From positions 1 through 64,000 of the forward strand of contig JANQQF010000036.1 in the NCBI GenBank assembly GCA_028285035.1: DNA of 64,000 bases, read 5' to 3'. The notes beneath the pieces were generated by a model, which had not been told where the DNA came from, did no database searches, and worked only from the letters and a program-made list of their open reading frames with translations. This stretch comes from Phycisphaerae bacterium (GTDB taxonomy: Bacteria > Chloroflexota > Anaerolineae > 4572-78 > J111). The position numbers were made by a program, and so were the translations under genes. Shown here one piece after another: positions 1 to 9,726 of this stretch. How positions within the stretch are numbered: position 1 is the first letter of the stretch; every line of letters starts with the position of its first letter.

Positions 1-21
1 GCCCGATTTGCAAACCGAGTG

Positions 22-88
22 TTTCACACGATCCATTGATGCTTATTTGTTTGTTAATGTTCTTTCATTTTCACACGATCCATTGATG
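22..88. repeat. 20-bp exact direct repeat, two copies
   Basis: The 20-bp unit TTTCACACGATCCATTGATG occurs at 22-41 and again at 69-88, separated by 27 bp of unrelated sequence. Identity stops exactly at the unit edges. Only two copies are visible and the window begins just upstream, so this may be the tail of a longer array or simply a local duplication. No protein-binding function can be assigned. Confidence 0.7.
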
Positions 89-138
89 TCTGACAATTAG
101 TGGGTAGTGTCTGGTATTTATGTTTGTTAAATCGAAAA

Positions 139-164
139 CCGCGTGGTTTATCCAACCAGCGCGG
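139..164 (-). terminator. GC-rich hairpin, possible terminator for a leftward transcript
   Basis: The arm at 139-148 (CCGCGTGGTT) pairs with 154-164 (AACCAGCGCGG), leaving a one-base bulge and a 5-nt loop. Read on the minus strand, the hairpin is followed by GTTTT, so it could end a leftward transcript. No gene is visible on that strand here, so the role is uncertain. The rest of 1-408 shows no convincing gene. Confidence 0.3.
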
Positions 165-408
165 TGAAAGTTGTCAAACCGATAAAATTACGTCAAACAT
201 TACATAAGTAGTTATACCCTTCAATATCATTCCTGACAAGTTTTGATTGAAGAGAATGGGACCTGTCCTTTTTGCCAAGGTAGACCTAACCAATTGGGCG
301 ATGCGAGGTGGCGGTGTTTGCGGTATAATGGGTGATAACCTTGTGAGTAAAATCAAAGACAGTTCTTCTACAGTCAAGGATTTAGGACAGTTCGAAAGGA
401 AAACCATA

Positions 409-2334
409 ATGAACGGAATGGGAAGCTGGTGGCGTTATATCAGCTACGACGAAGAGCGTGACCGTCCCCAAGTTAGTTGGGATCTGTTACACCGGGTATG
501 GACCTACGCCCGCCCTTATCGATTTCAGGTGCTGGGCTTGTTAATAACCATTATTGTGATTACGGGATTGAGTTTGATCCCGCCGCTGCTTTATCGAGAT
601 TTGATCGATAATACAATTCCCAATCGAGATTTCACCCGGTTGACGTGGCTGGGCCTAGGGATGATTGCCATTCCACTGGTCAATGCCGTGATTGGAATTG
701 GCCAGCGCTTTTTGAGCGCTTCGGTGGGTGAAAGCTTGATCGCTGATTTACGAATTGCGCTGTTCAACCATATGCAGCAGATGAGTATGCGCTTCTTTAC
801 GCATTCAAAAACGGGTGAGCTGATGAGCCGTCTCAATAATGATGTGGTTGGCGCGCAAAGTGCGGTGACGGGAACATTTATCACGATCATCACCAATATT
901 GTGACGGTGGTTTCAACCTTGGCGATTATGATTTCGCTCGATTGGCGGCTGACAATTTTGAGTGTGCTGGTAGTGCCGATTTTTGTCTTGCCGACCCGGC
1001 GAGTTGGCCGACGATTGCGGGAAATTCGGCGGCGTAGTATGGACCTGAATGCCAAGATGAACGCGATGATGCAGGAAACGCTCAACATTAATGGGGCCTT
1101 GCTGGTTAAGCTCTTTGGGCATAAACAGGATGAGGTCGATCGCTTTGATGAGCGCAGCCGCAAGGTAGCGGACATCGGTGTCGAGTCGGCGATGGTTGGG
1201 CGAACCTTCTTTGTTGGTTTGGGCTTGATTAGTGCCATTGGTACGGCCTTGGTCTTCTGGGTGGGTGGCTATCTGGTGTTGCAAGGCACCTTCACCGTTG
1301 GGACCATTGTGGCCTTCGGGGCTTATCTAACCCAACTCTACGGCCCCTTGAGTGCCATCAGCAATGCCCACATCGAGTTTGCTACGAGTATGGTCAGCTT
1401 TGAGCGGGTTTTTGAGGTATTGGATCTGCCCGTTGAGATCAAGGATAAAAAGAACGCCATCGAGTTGAAGGATGTAAAAGGGAGCGTTCGATTTGAAAAT
1501 GTGAGCTTCAGTTACACCGAAGGGGGTGACGGTGGGGCCAGTCGCTTGGGCGTGAGTGCCAGCCGTAATGGACAGAGTGATGAACCCACCACGATTGCTC
1601 CGATTTCAACCCGCCAGATGGCGATTGAGGATATCAGTTTTGATATTCAACCGGGCGAACTGGTAGCCTTGGTCGGGCCGAGTGGGGCTGGGAAAACGAC
1701 GATGACTTATCTATTGCCACGTTTGTACGATCCAACCGCCGGAGAAATTTATCTGGATGGGCACGATTTGCGGGACGTGACGCAATATTCGTTGGCGCAA
1801 GGCATCGGGATGGTCACCCAGGAAACCTACTTGTTCCACGATACCATTAAAGCCAATCTACTCTACGCTCGCCCCGAGGCGACGCAGGCTGAAATCGAAG
1901 CTGCCGCCAAAGCCGCCAACATTCACGACTTTATCGCCAGCTTGCCCGATGGCTATGAAACCATCGTCGGCGAGCGCGGCTATCGTCTAAGTGGGGGTGA
2001 AAAGCAACGCTTGGCTATCGCTCGAGTCATCCTCAAAGACCCCCGCATCCTCGTACTCGACGAGGCAACCAGTAACCTCGACAGCCAAAGCGAAGCCCTC
2101 ATCCAAGACGCCTTAGAGCGGATTATGCAAGGCCGCACCAGCCTCGTCATCGCCCACCGTCTGAGCACTATCCTCGCCGCTGACGTGATCTTGGTGATGG
2201 ATCAAGGCCGCTTGGTTGAGCAGGCTCGTGATGATGGTCGCCAGTCGGCGCATGAGTTGCTATTGGCACAGGATGGGCTATATGCTAATTTGTATCACAC
2301 TCAGTTTCGGTATACGGAGCCGGTGGCTGTTTAA
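409..2334 (+). CDS. ABC exporter, fused permease and ATPase
   Basis: This encodes a 641-aa half-transporter of the MsbA/LmrA/MDR type. An N-terminal six-helix exporter domain occupies about residues 30-335 and the nucleotide-binding domain follows to the C-terminus. Walker A (GPSGAGKT) is at about 423-430, the signature LSGGEKQR at about 527, and Walker B (ILVLDEAT) at about 547. The frame is open from 247, but ATG 409 is chosen because AGGA-type Shine-Dalgarno sequence lies at 394-400. Residues of about 371-403 form a Gly/Ser/Thr-rich insert between the first beta strands of the ATPase domain, which is unusual. The family forms dimers in the cytoplasmic membrane and exports lipids, drugs or peptides; the substrate here cannot be told. 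The gene stands alone and is followed by a strong terminator. Confidence 0.95.
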   Translation: MNGMGSWWRYISYDEERDRPQVSWDLLHRVWTYARPYRFQVLGLLITIIVITGLSLIPPLLYRDLIDNTIPNRDFTRLTWLGLGMIAIPLVNAVIGIGQRFLSASVGESLIADLRIALFNHMQQMSMRFFTHSKTGELMSRLNNDVVGAQSAVTGTFITIITNIVTVVSTLAIMISLDWRLTILSVLVVPIFVLPTRRVGRRLREIRRRSMDLNAKMNAMMQETLNINGALLVKLFGHKQDEVDRFDERSRKVADIGVESAMVGRTFFVGLGLISAIGTALVFWVGGYLVLQGTFTVGTIVAFGAYLTQLYGPLSAISNAHIEFATSMVSFERVFEVLDLPVEIKDKKNAIELKDVKGSVRFENVSFSYTEGGDGGASRLGVSASRNGQSDEPTTIAPISTRQMAIEDISFDIQPGELVALVGPSGAGKTTMTYLLPRLYDPTAGEIYLDGHDLRDVTQYSLAQGIGMVTQETYLFHDTIKANLLYARPEATQAEIEAAAKAANIHDFIASLPDGYETIVGERGYRLSGGEKQRLAIARVILKDPRILVLDEATSNLDSQSEALIQDALERIMQGRTSLVIAHRLSTILAADVILVMDQGRLVEQARDDGRQSAHELLLAQDGLYANLYHTQFRYTEPVAV

Positions 2335-2368
2335 ATAATGACACCATATTTCAAGACTTAACTAATTG

Positions 2369-2406
2369 AAAAATCAGTGCTACAGAAGCCCGTAGCACTG
2401 ATTTTT
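2369..2406 (+). terminator. Rho-independent terminator of the ABC exporter gene
   Basis: A perfect 15-bp inverted repeat (AAAAATCAGTGCTAC at 2369-2383, its complement at 2392-2406) encloses an 8-nt loop and ends in five T residues. It lies 35 bp after the stop codon. The A-run on the left arm means it could also work in the opposite direction. Confidence 0.9.
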
Positions 2407-2943
2407 GCGTTTACAAAGTGGATAGGAATTGTTGTTAAAGGAATCTAAGTTAGCTAAGTCGTAACATTTTTGCACAATGACTCAATAAAATGATTAACCA
2501 AAAATTGACAAAACAATGAAGTTGACTTATTGTTGGTTTTAACATTGAGCGCAATATAAATTTTGCCTCAATTCTCAATTTCATCTCCTTCACAAATTGA
2601 ACCGTATTTAAAACTCGTTCCCCTTCTAACAAACATTCTTGCGACAAAAAATTATTACCGCCGCATATTGCAATGTTTCGTACCAAAAACACCATAAATT
2701 TCCTTCTCTTTTAGAAACCTAGTCATAATTTTCATCATTTCAGGCTTCCGTCTTCCTCAAAACCTTCTTCGGTTTACTAACAAACTTAAGTGACTTGTAA
2801 ATCGAAAAAAAATAAATATCAAAGTTCCGCTCAAACCATGTTTGGGCAAAATCATTCGAAAATTGGGCAAATTTTTACGCTTCGAATAATCAGATCGATC
2901 ATTTTTGTTAGAACGCTGGTTCAGCGTAGGGTAATGAGTAATT
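2407..2943. other. AT-rich intergenic region without a supported gene
   Basis: About 540 bp of AT-rich DNA separate the terminator from the five-gene large-protein cluster. Short reading frames exist on both strands but none has a Shine-Dalgarno start or recognisable protein character. The cluster promoter is expected here, but I see no good -35/-10 pair. Confidence 0.6.
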
Positions 2944-5900
2944 ATGAAAACACTTGCCGTACCCATTCATCTCGATGCATTGATCCTCCCTCATCAAACT
3001 GTCGTGAAAGACACGCTGGCAGACTACTCACGCCTTCCCTACACAGATAAAACTGAAGATTACAATCCAGATACCCCGTATGTAGGAGAAGCCATTCTCA
3101 ATCCTCCATTTCAGGATAAAAACCTGTTGCTTAATCCGGGTGTCCATTTGCATTGGTCACTTCCTAAAGCATTTTCTCAAACCATTGGGTTTCCCTTGAT
3201 TGAAAAACGCGACTTGAATAGTCTGCGATCTCTTTTCACTCCTGAAATGACCAATAACGCTGATACTTGGACCCAGCTACAAAGTGATATTTGGGAGACG
3301 ATTCTGACGAGGCCAGGTTGGATCAAACCTGTTGGTGAAAAAAAGGCGATCATTGTAGATGTACATCAGGTGAATCAACAAAAGTTTGACAGTGGCGTTG
3401 AATCTCTTGTCAATCAGGTAGGCTGGTCCCCAATTGAGGCGGAAACCTTTGTTGAAGCACTGAAAAAGCTGGTCAACAAACCAGTTGGTTCCGATGCCCC
3501 AAGTGTACCTGATGTTTGGCTCGTTGTGCGCAAAGAGAATGATAGCCTTGCTAAAGTTTGGATTGTCGAAAGTGGTTTTATCGCCCAAACCCGAACGGCC
3601 GAAAATGGAAATTTGTCGGCCGTCACCGTCCCATTTCACGATGATCGGCCTAATAACAAAACCCAACCCTTCCGTTTTATGGGGCGCCAGATTGAGAGTA
3701 AAACTGACTGGCGGTCTAGCAGACTTAGCGGGGAAAGCTATTTACAAGAAGTAACAGCGCTGGGGTACAATCCACAGCCCGGCACCAAAGGTTATGCCGA
3801 GCCGACATTTGCCGCTTTTTATCCCAATTGCCTGTCCATTTTTGGCTTATATGACCCTGATATTGTGGCTGAGGGCGAAGGGATAATGTATGAAGTGTTG
3901 GGCCTTTATGCCAATCCCGAAAATGATTATCTCGATCTGTTTCTAAAAGATTTTGCGAACCATTATCCCGAGGATGAAAAATACTACGAAACGCTTAATG
4001 AGGTTTTGTCCACCGAATTTCTGTGGAAAATAGCGCCTGATACCCCAATCAATAGCAACGCCACAACCCCTGATCAGGTTGTATTATTTGGCAAAACGGT
4101 TCCAAAACGCTCCGACCAGCCATCGATGAACCAGATCGAAATTGCTGTTGGCAATACAGGAACAGAAGCATTATCTGCCTATCTGGCGTGGAAGCTTGAG
4201 ATAAATGGAGTCGGTGAGAAAAAGAAGGTTGAGGAGTTATTAGAGTCGATTCAATTTTCAGCCAAATTGCAAAATAAGGTGTTAGATATCGGCCATAAAT
4301 TTCAGGAAGCCCGCCATGACAAAGGATTTACAGCATTTCCTGGGGGAACCCTGTGGAGCATCAAGGTCGAGACTGAAAAGGCGCAAACAGCGACTGATGT
4401 TAATGAGGCGCCTCATCATGATGTATCTCTTCCGCCTGATATAAATTTTTTGCTAGACGAGACCAATACGCTACAAGCTACTTATGATAAGGCCACGCGT
4501 GAAATTGCCCATTTGCGTCGTCAACTCTTCTCCGATTGGTATAAATATATGGTTGGGGCCTATCCTCCCGTTGATAATATGACGGCCTTTTTTAGCAGTG
4601 ATGAGGTGCTGGCCTATATCCGGCGCGAAAGTATTTCCCCCTTACAAGAAAAGATTGAAAATGTTGGTTTGGTTTCGATTGCGTTTGATGAAAATGGAAG
4701 ATTTCAAGCGGCAAGAGTTTCAGGAGAGGTCGATAGCCTAGCTAATCAACTGGTCGGTAAGCTTCAGCAGTTGGCTACGGCTATCTCCCATTTCAATGAT
4801 ACAAAAGGCAATGATGGAACATCGTGGTTGGAGAAGGGGAAGTGCTTGGCCTTGCGGTCAACCGCAGCCCCCCGTTACTGGCGAGCCAACGATCCCGTTG
4901 TGTTATTTGCCGAGCAGGCGGAGGCCGATCAAATGCAGGTGCTGAGAAATGGGCGTCATCCCATCCCCACGGTGACAGAACCGGTGGTCTGCTATGTGAT
5001 CGATAGCCCCGTGGCTAATCCCGCCGACTTTTCAATGGCTGAAGCGTCTGATTTACTGACCCTGATCAGCGATCGATTTAAGGATGTCAGTGAGACCGGC
5101 AGTAGGGAAAGCACAGCCATTTGGAATCCATTTATGCTTGAATGGGAGATCGAGTTTTTGCCTGCGTTTCCAGCCAGCAATCGAGAAACCGAGACCCGGC
5201 TGTATGATCACAACTATGTAGACCTTCATTATCAACTCCAAGCAACCGACCCTGATTTGAGCTTGATCGCCAGCCCCGATATTTTTCAAAACGCAACCCT
5301 CTACACCGGTAGCACGATACTCACGCCCCATGCGGGCGTTCGGCTGGATCAGGCGATCCGCGAGTTTGTGTCTGACCATGGCCAAAATCAGTCGGCAGCG
5401 CTTTTGCAGATACTAGACAGGGCTCAACAACATTTAACTAAAACCAACGTACTCTCTCAATCCCTGGGCGGGTTTCACGAAGCTTTACTGATGCAAAAGC
5501 AGACTCGGCAGCTGGATATTGCTGATCCTTTAGGCTTTCCCGAATATCAGACGTTTACAGTCGAAGAGGTTGCGCCCTGGGTCGGGAAGTTTAACCTGAC
5601 CGCACCCCAGCCCTTGACAGAATTTAACCCGATTCGCAGCGGAGTAATGAAAATTCTAAATTTACGCCTCATCGACTCGTTTGGGCGAACGATAGATTTT
5701 GATGCGCCCCCCATCGTCACCAGCGAAACGCTGAACTTGAATGGGGAGCCAGCCGCCGTTCACCTGAAGCCAAGGCTAACCCAACCCGCTCGGCTCAATT
5801 TCCGTTTTTTGTCTGCTGCTGCTGGGGAGCAGGAGATGAATGCCCACCCAGCCTCATCGCCGGTGTGCGGGTGGCTGCTCGCTAATAATCTGGATCGCAG

Positions 5901-7146
5901 CCTCATGGTTTATGACCAAGATGGCGAGGCAGTGGGGGCTTTAACGATGAATGCGGCTAATCCGTGGCGGCCTGCCCCCGATGCTGTGACGACGACGTTT
6001 ATCGACTCCATCGGTAATATCCATTTGCGCCGAGTGGTCCGCTATCTATTTGATCGGCAAAAAGAGGATTTAGACACAAACGAAACAGCCGATAACAGTT
6101 TTCTGCACCATTTCATCAATGCTTTAGACCAGGCTCAAGAGACGATCGATCCAGAGAACTTTGCCGAGCATCAGGACTTAGCGATCTTAATGGGCAAACC
6201 TGTCGCGGTCGTTCGAGCCAAACTCGATGTGGAGCTGGAAAATCCGCCAGCCACAGATCAGAGTTGGACCCAGCTAACCCACGAGTTACAGGGACACGGT
6301 CGGTCATCCGATGCCTTCACTGCCGTCAAAATCCCGATCCGCTTAGGGGAGTACCAACAGCTTAACGATGGCCTGGTTGGTTATTGGCTTGAAACGGCTG
6401 ATGGGCAGCTGGGAGAGGATTACTTTAGCTCGGAGACGGGTGATAATCCCGATCCGCATATCCGGAGCTATGTGCCGGGCGGTGAACCAATCAATATGAG
6501 GCACGCCATCGATGATGCCCCGATGTTTGTGACGATGTTGGCCGATCCCAAAGGGGACATCCACGCGGTGAGTGGTATATTGCCGGTTAAATCGATCACA
6601 ATTCCCAAAGATCAATATAAAAAGGCCTTACAGCGGATCGCAGTAACCTTTTTGACCGCGCCGGTGATTTCCTCGGCCCATCATCTAAAGATTAGCCTCC
6701 CCAAAGAGCCAGGCTATGAGTGGACTTGGCTAGAAAAAATACCCGACAGACGGTGGCAGGAAATTCGGCAGACCGTGCTGGTTGAAAAATCGCTGTTTGA
6801 CTCTAAATTTCCAGACCAGCCAAATTTGTGGCACCAACTGGTTACTATGAAATGGCTGCAACCGTTAGAGGCTGATGGGCAGCGGGCGGTGATCACAACA
6901 GCCGTACACCGAGCTTTCCCACCGAACGAGACCGGGGACCCCCATCCATTTCCGATCGATATCGGCAAACGGTTGGATAACTTTTTTGATACCTACGGTA
7001 AACGGGTCGAACCATTTGACGGGCAGATTTCTTTTGCCGAGACGCAAATTATTCGCGAAGGGTGGTTACGATTGCGGGAAACCCCCGACTCGTCCCCCGC
7101 AACTTCAGACGATAGCGATGCTTTATTGCCCCTGGATGCTGGTTAG
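2944..7146 (+). CDS. 1400-aa uncharacterised protein, first gene of a large-protein cluster
   Basis: I do not recognise a named family. The protein is soluble-looking, with no signal peptide, membrane segment or low-complexity tract. Near the N-terminus (about residues 60-75) it carries the striking motif NPGVHLHWSLPKAF. The region around 180-310 is beta-rich and has conserved-looking aromatic motifs (VWIVESGF, AAFYPNC). A helical, charged stretch lies near 490-560. The start ATG 2944 has only a weak upstream purine run. The next gene begins 32 bp after the stop, and five large genes follow in the same direction, which suggests one transcript. Codon use is ordinary for the window. Function is unknown; a structural component of a secreted or surface assembly is only a guess from the neighbouring fibre-like protein. 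Confidence 0.85.
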   Translation: MKTLAVPIHLDALILPHQTVVKDTLADYSRLPYTDKTEDYNPDTPYVGEAILNPPFQDKNLLLNPGVHLHWSLPKAFSQTIGFPLIEKRDLNSLRSLFTPEMTNNADTWTQLQSDIWETILTRPGWIKPVGEKKAIIVDVHQVNQQKFDSGVESLVNQVGWSPIEAETFVEALKKLVNKPVGSDAPSVPDVWLVVRKENDSLAKVWIVESGFIAQTRTAENGNLSAVTVPFHDDRPNNKTQPFRFMGRQIESKTDWRSSRLSGESYLQEVTALGYNPQPGTKGYAEPTFAAFYPNCLSIFGLYDPDIVAEGEGIMYEVLGLYANPENDYLDLFLKDFANHYPEDEKYYETLNEVLSTEFLWKIAPDTPINSNATTPDQVVLFGKTVPKRSDQPSMNQIEIAVGNTGTEALSAYLAWKLEINGVGEKKKVEELLESIQFSAKLQNKVLDIGHKFQEARHDKGFTAFPGGTLWSIKVETEKAQTATDVNEAPHHDVSLPPDINFLLDETNTLQATYDKATREIAHLRRQLFSDWYKYMVGAYPPVDNMTAFFSSDEVLAYIRRESISPLQEKIENVGLVSIAFDENGRFQAARVSGEVDSLANQLVGKLQQLATAISHFNDTKGNDGTSWLEKGKCLALRSTAAPRYWRANDPVVLFAEQAEADQMQVLRNGRHPIPTVTEPVVCYVIDSPVANPADFSMAEASDLLTLISDRFKDVSETGSRESTAIWNPFMLEWEIEFLPAFPASNRETETRLYDHNYVDLHYQLQATDPDLSLIASPDIFQNATLYTGSTILTPHAGVRLDQAIREFVSDHGQNQSAALLQILDRAQQHLTKTNVLSQSLGGFHEALLMQKQTRQLDIADPLGFPEYQTFTVEEVAPWVGKFNLTAPQPLTEFNPIRSGVMKILNLRLIDSFGRTIDFDAPPIVTSETLNLNGEPAAVHLKPRLTQPARLNFRFLSAAAGEQEMNAHPASSPVCGWLLANNLDRSLMVYDQDGEAVGALTMNAANPWRPAPDAVTTTFIDSIGNIHLRRVVRYLFDRQKEDLDTNETADNSFLHHFINALDQAQETIDPENFAEHQDLAILMGKPVAVVRAKLDVELENPPATDQSWTQLTHELQGHGRSSDAFTAVKIPIRLGEYQQLNDGLVGYWLETADGQLGEDYFSSETGDNPDPHIRSYVPGGEPINMRHAIDDAPMFVTMLADPKGDIHAVSGILPVKSITIPKDQYKKALQRIAVTFLTAPVISSAHHLKISLPKEPGYEWTWLEKIPDRRWQEIRQTVLVEKSLFDSKFPDQPNLWHQLVTMKWLQPLEADGQRAVITTAVHRAFPPNETGDPHPFPIDIGKRLDNFFDTYGKRVEPFDGQISFAETQIIREGWLRLRETPDSSPATSDDSDALLPLDAG

Positions 7147-7178
7147 CCAATTGATATTTCTAAGCGTGGAGAGGGATT

Positions 7179-9587
7179 ATGCTAAATACACAATCGAGTT
7201 TTCCAATCAATTTTGAGTTATACAATGAAGATGAAGAACCGGTTCTCTTTATTACCGATGACATTGCTGGGCAAAAGATGATGTTGGAAATTACCAATAC
7301 TTCCAACACGCCCACCCTTATCAACAAGATTGAAGACGTATCGGCTGAGAACCATCATTTTGAATTGATATTTCGGCCTGGCACCCTGTACAGCACGCCG
7401 TCCGCGGTCAAACTAGAGGATACTCAGTTCGAAATGGTCACTAACAAAGATGAAACGGGCAATATAAGACCCAATGCAGACGGCACCCTCTCGCTTTATT
7501 TTGGCGCGACTGACAACTGGACGATGAACGAGACGGAAAAGGTGTTGATCACGCTCAACCAAATTCGGGCGGCAACTCAGGGGGGCACCCGAGGCACGCG
7601 AGTAATGCTGAAATATCGGAATTTGTTGCACGCTGGAAATACAGCTCCCTTTTCCGGTTTTCGAGAAACTCATCTAAATATTGTGAACCATCAGGGCAAG
7701 AGAAATATTCCGCTTCACGTTGGCTTTGTTGGCTCAAATATCGTCCTCAATGATGGTGAACATCCAAATAAATTGACACTCCGGGTGACCAATAGCTCGC
7801 GTAAAAACGTAGCAGTCGACGTGGCTGCGCATTCCAAGTTGGTCCTGGTCGCAGACGGCGGCCCACCTACCGATGAGTGGACGTTAGCAACCGATGATCA
7901 GTTGGCCGGGATGAACGTAAACGTTACATATCCAAATGGGACTCAGCAAGAGGTGAACAAAACCCCTGGCGGGAATGAATGGGAAATCTCCTTCAATACA
8001 TTGAACCAGGGTGAATTTATTGATATTCAGATCAACAATTTGATAACAGACCACCTGACAGGACAGGCCGGCCTGTACCTTCACTATGAGGACATCCCGA
8101 GGTATTGGAATGGCCAGTTTGTGGCTGTTGTGGAGAAAGGCCCGCTGGTTTTTAGCAATAAAAATGTTGGCATTGGTGAAAATGATCCTGAAGGGAAACT
8201 GGTCATTGTGCCAGATAGTGATGCCAAAGGCTTAGAGGTGCGTAGCCCTACGGCTGGTAAGACCCATTTTCCCTATGTAAATAACTGGAACTATATCTCG
8301 GGCACGGGTGTTATTTTTCGACAGTTTCTCAATGAGGGAGACTATACCGAAAGAGTGAGAATTGATCTTGATTCTGGTAATGTTGGCATTGGTGAAAATG
8401 ATCCTGAAGGGAAACTGGTCATTGTGCCAGATGATGATGCAAGAGGTTTAGAAGTGCGTAGCTCTACGGCCGGAAACACCCATTTTCCCTATGTAAATAA
8501 CTGGAACTATATCTCGGGCACGGGTGTTATTTTTCGGCATTTTTTCGAGGGAGACTATACCGAAAGAGTGAGAATTGACCTTGGTTCTGGCAATGTTGGC
8601 ATTGGTGAAAATGATCCTGAAGGGAAACTGGTCATTGTGCCAGATGGTGATGCGAAAGGTTTAGAGGTACTTAGCCCTACGGCTGGTAAGACCCATTTTC
8701 CCTGGAAAAACAATTGGAATTATATCTCAGGTGACGGGGTTATTTTTCGACAGTTTCTCAAAGAGGGAGACTATACCGAAAGGGTGAGAATTGACCTTGG
8801 TTCTGGCAATGTTGGCATTGGTGAAAATAGGCCTAAAGGGAAATTGGCTATTGTGTCGGATGGTGATGGAATAGGCTTACAAGTGCTTAGCCCTACGGCT
8901 GGTAAGACCCATTTTCCCTGGAGAAACAATTGGCATTATATCTCGGGCACGGGTGTTATTTTTCGACAGTTTCTCGATGGCCGCCATACGGAAAGAGTGA
9001 GAATTGATCTCAGTTCTGGCAATGTTGGCATTGGTACTGTTAACCCACAAAAAAATCTGCATATTGGACAGGGCTCTTACTTACATCCGGGCATACGAAT
9101 CGATGGCAGCGCTGGTACGTATTGGGACATTGAAGTGGAAGCTAATGACCAGTCTGACCAGGACCTTCTTTTTGTATATAAAGATGGGGCCTTGCCCGGT
9201 AAATGGGCGAGCCTGTGGATTGAACCCAAAGGGGGGAGTCGTAAACCCAGCGACAGCAGCTTAAAAGTGGATATCGAGCCCATGAGCGAGATATTGGAAA
9301 AAATCTTGACCCTAAATCCAATATCGTTTAGATGGAAATCGGATCAGGACCCACACGCTCCAAAAAATATAGGGTTTGTCGCTCAAGAGGTTGAAAAAGT
9401 TTTTCCACAGCTTGTTAAAGAAAAAAATGGCTATAAAGGATTGGCCTACGACGATTTTGCTGTGCTGGCCGTTGCTGCCATTAAGGAACAGCAGGACGAA
9501 ATATCAGACCTTAAACATCAACTCAATGAACAGCAAACTATGATCCAACAGCTCTCAACCCGGCTTGATCAGCTGGAGGGAAAATAA
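7179..9587 (+). CDS. Fibre-like protein with tandem repeats and C-terminal S74 chaperone domain
   Basis: This 802-aa protein starts at ATG 7179 behind a strong Shine-Dalgarno sequence (GGAGAGG, about 7168-7174). Residues 1-325 form a beta-rich region of unknown family. Residues 329-614 are four tandem copies of a 71-72-residue unit beginning NVGIGEN, followed by a degenerate fifth start (NVGIGTVNP). Such NVGIG motifs are typical of trimeric beta-prism or beta-helix fibre shafts. Residues of about 690-770 match the peptidase S74 intramolecular chaperone, including the conserved SDSSLKVDI, where phage endosialidases and tail spikes self-cleave before the Ser. A coiled coil closes the protein (about 770-802). 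I infer a trimeric fibre that sheds its chaperone. No phage structural genes lie nearby, so it is not simply a prophage tail fibre. Confidence 0.9.
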   Translation: MLNTQSSFPINFELYNEDEEPVLFITDDIAGQKMMLEITNTSNTPTLINKIEDVSAENHHFELIFRPGTLYSTPSAVKLEDTQFEMVTNKDETGNIRPNADGTLSLYFGATDNWTMNETEKVLITLNQIRAATQGGTRGTRVMLKYRNLLHAGNTAPFSGFRETHLNIVNHQGKRNIPLHVGFVGSNIVLNDGEHPNKLTLRVTNSSRKNVAVDVAAHSKLVLVADGGPPTDEWTLATDDQLAGMNVNVTYPNGTQQEVNKTPGGNEWEISFNTLNQGEFIDIQINNLITDHLTGQAGLYLHYEDIPRYWNGQFVAVVEKGPLVFSNKNVGIGENDPEGKLVIVPDSDAKGLEVRSPTAGKTHFPYVNNWNYISGTGVIFRQFLNEGDYTERVRIDLDSGNVGIGENDPEGKLVIVPDDDARGLEVRSSTAGNTHFPYVNNWNYISGTGVIFRHFFEGDYTERVRIDLGSGNVGIGENDPEGKLVIVPDGDAKGLEVLSPTAGKTHFPWKNNWNYISGDGVIFRQFLKEGDYTERVRIDLGSGNVGIGENRPKGKLAIVSDGDGIGLQVLSPTAGKTHFPWRNNWHYISGTGVIFRQFLDGRHTERVRIDLSSGNVGIGTVNPQKNLHIGQGSYLHPGIRIDGSAGTYWDIEVEANDQSDQDLLFVYKDGALPGKWASLWIEPKGGSRKPSDSSLKVDIEPMSEILEKILTLNPISFRWKSDQDPHAPKNIGFVAQEVEKVFPQLVKEKNGYKGLAYDDFAVLAVAAIKEQQDEISDLKHQLNEQQTMIQQLSTRLDQLEGK
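8163..9020 (+). repeat. Four tandem coding repeats of 213-216 bp in the fibre gene
   Basis: Units begin at 8163, 8379, 8592 and 8808, with a partial restart at 9021. Unit lengths alternate 216, 213, 216 and 213 bp. Long stretches are identical at the DNA level, for example the phrase encoding NDPEGKLVIVPD in units 1-3. The near-identity suggests recent expansion or ongoing homogenisation, so unit number may vary between strains. Confidence 0.9.
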
Positions 9588-9726
9588 ATGTCTTGCAATA
9601 CAAAATGTTTCACTGCTTGGCTAAACAGTCAAGGACCTGTAAGAAATTATTTAACAGTTAATAGATAAAACAAAAAATAGCCGATTATTAAACTAAGCCT
9701 AAATGTCACAGTGATGGGAAAATTTT

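Noticed and set aside
22..88. A CRISPR array
   Set aside because: Only two copies of a 20-bp unit with a 27-bp spacer, shorter than typical repeats, and no cas gene in the window.
324..329. A TATAAT box upstream of the ABC exporter
   Set aside because: The nearest acceptable -35 sequence is about 24 bp away and there is no extended -10, so the match is probably fortuitous.
591..1238. Long minus-strand open frames opposite the ABC exporter and other large genes
   Set aside because: Basic, low-complexity translations on the strand opposite a clear gene; typical antisense shadows. The same applies to 36011-36649 and 15292-15762.
2450..2695. An 81-aa minus-strand reading frame in the gap before the large-protein cluster
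   Set aside because: AT-rich, with no ribosome-binding site and no recognisable protein features; probably chance.
7179..9587. A prophage tail region
   Set aside because: The S74 and NVGIG motifs occur in phage fibres, but no tail, capsid, portal, integrase or lysis gene lies within the window.
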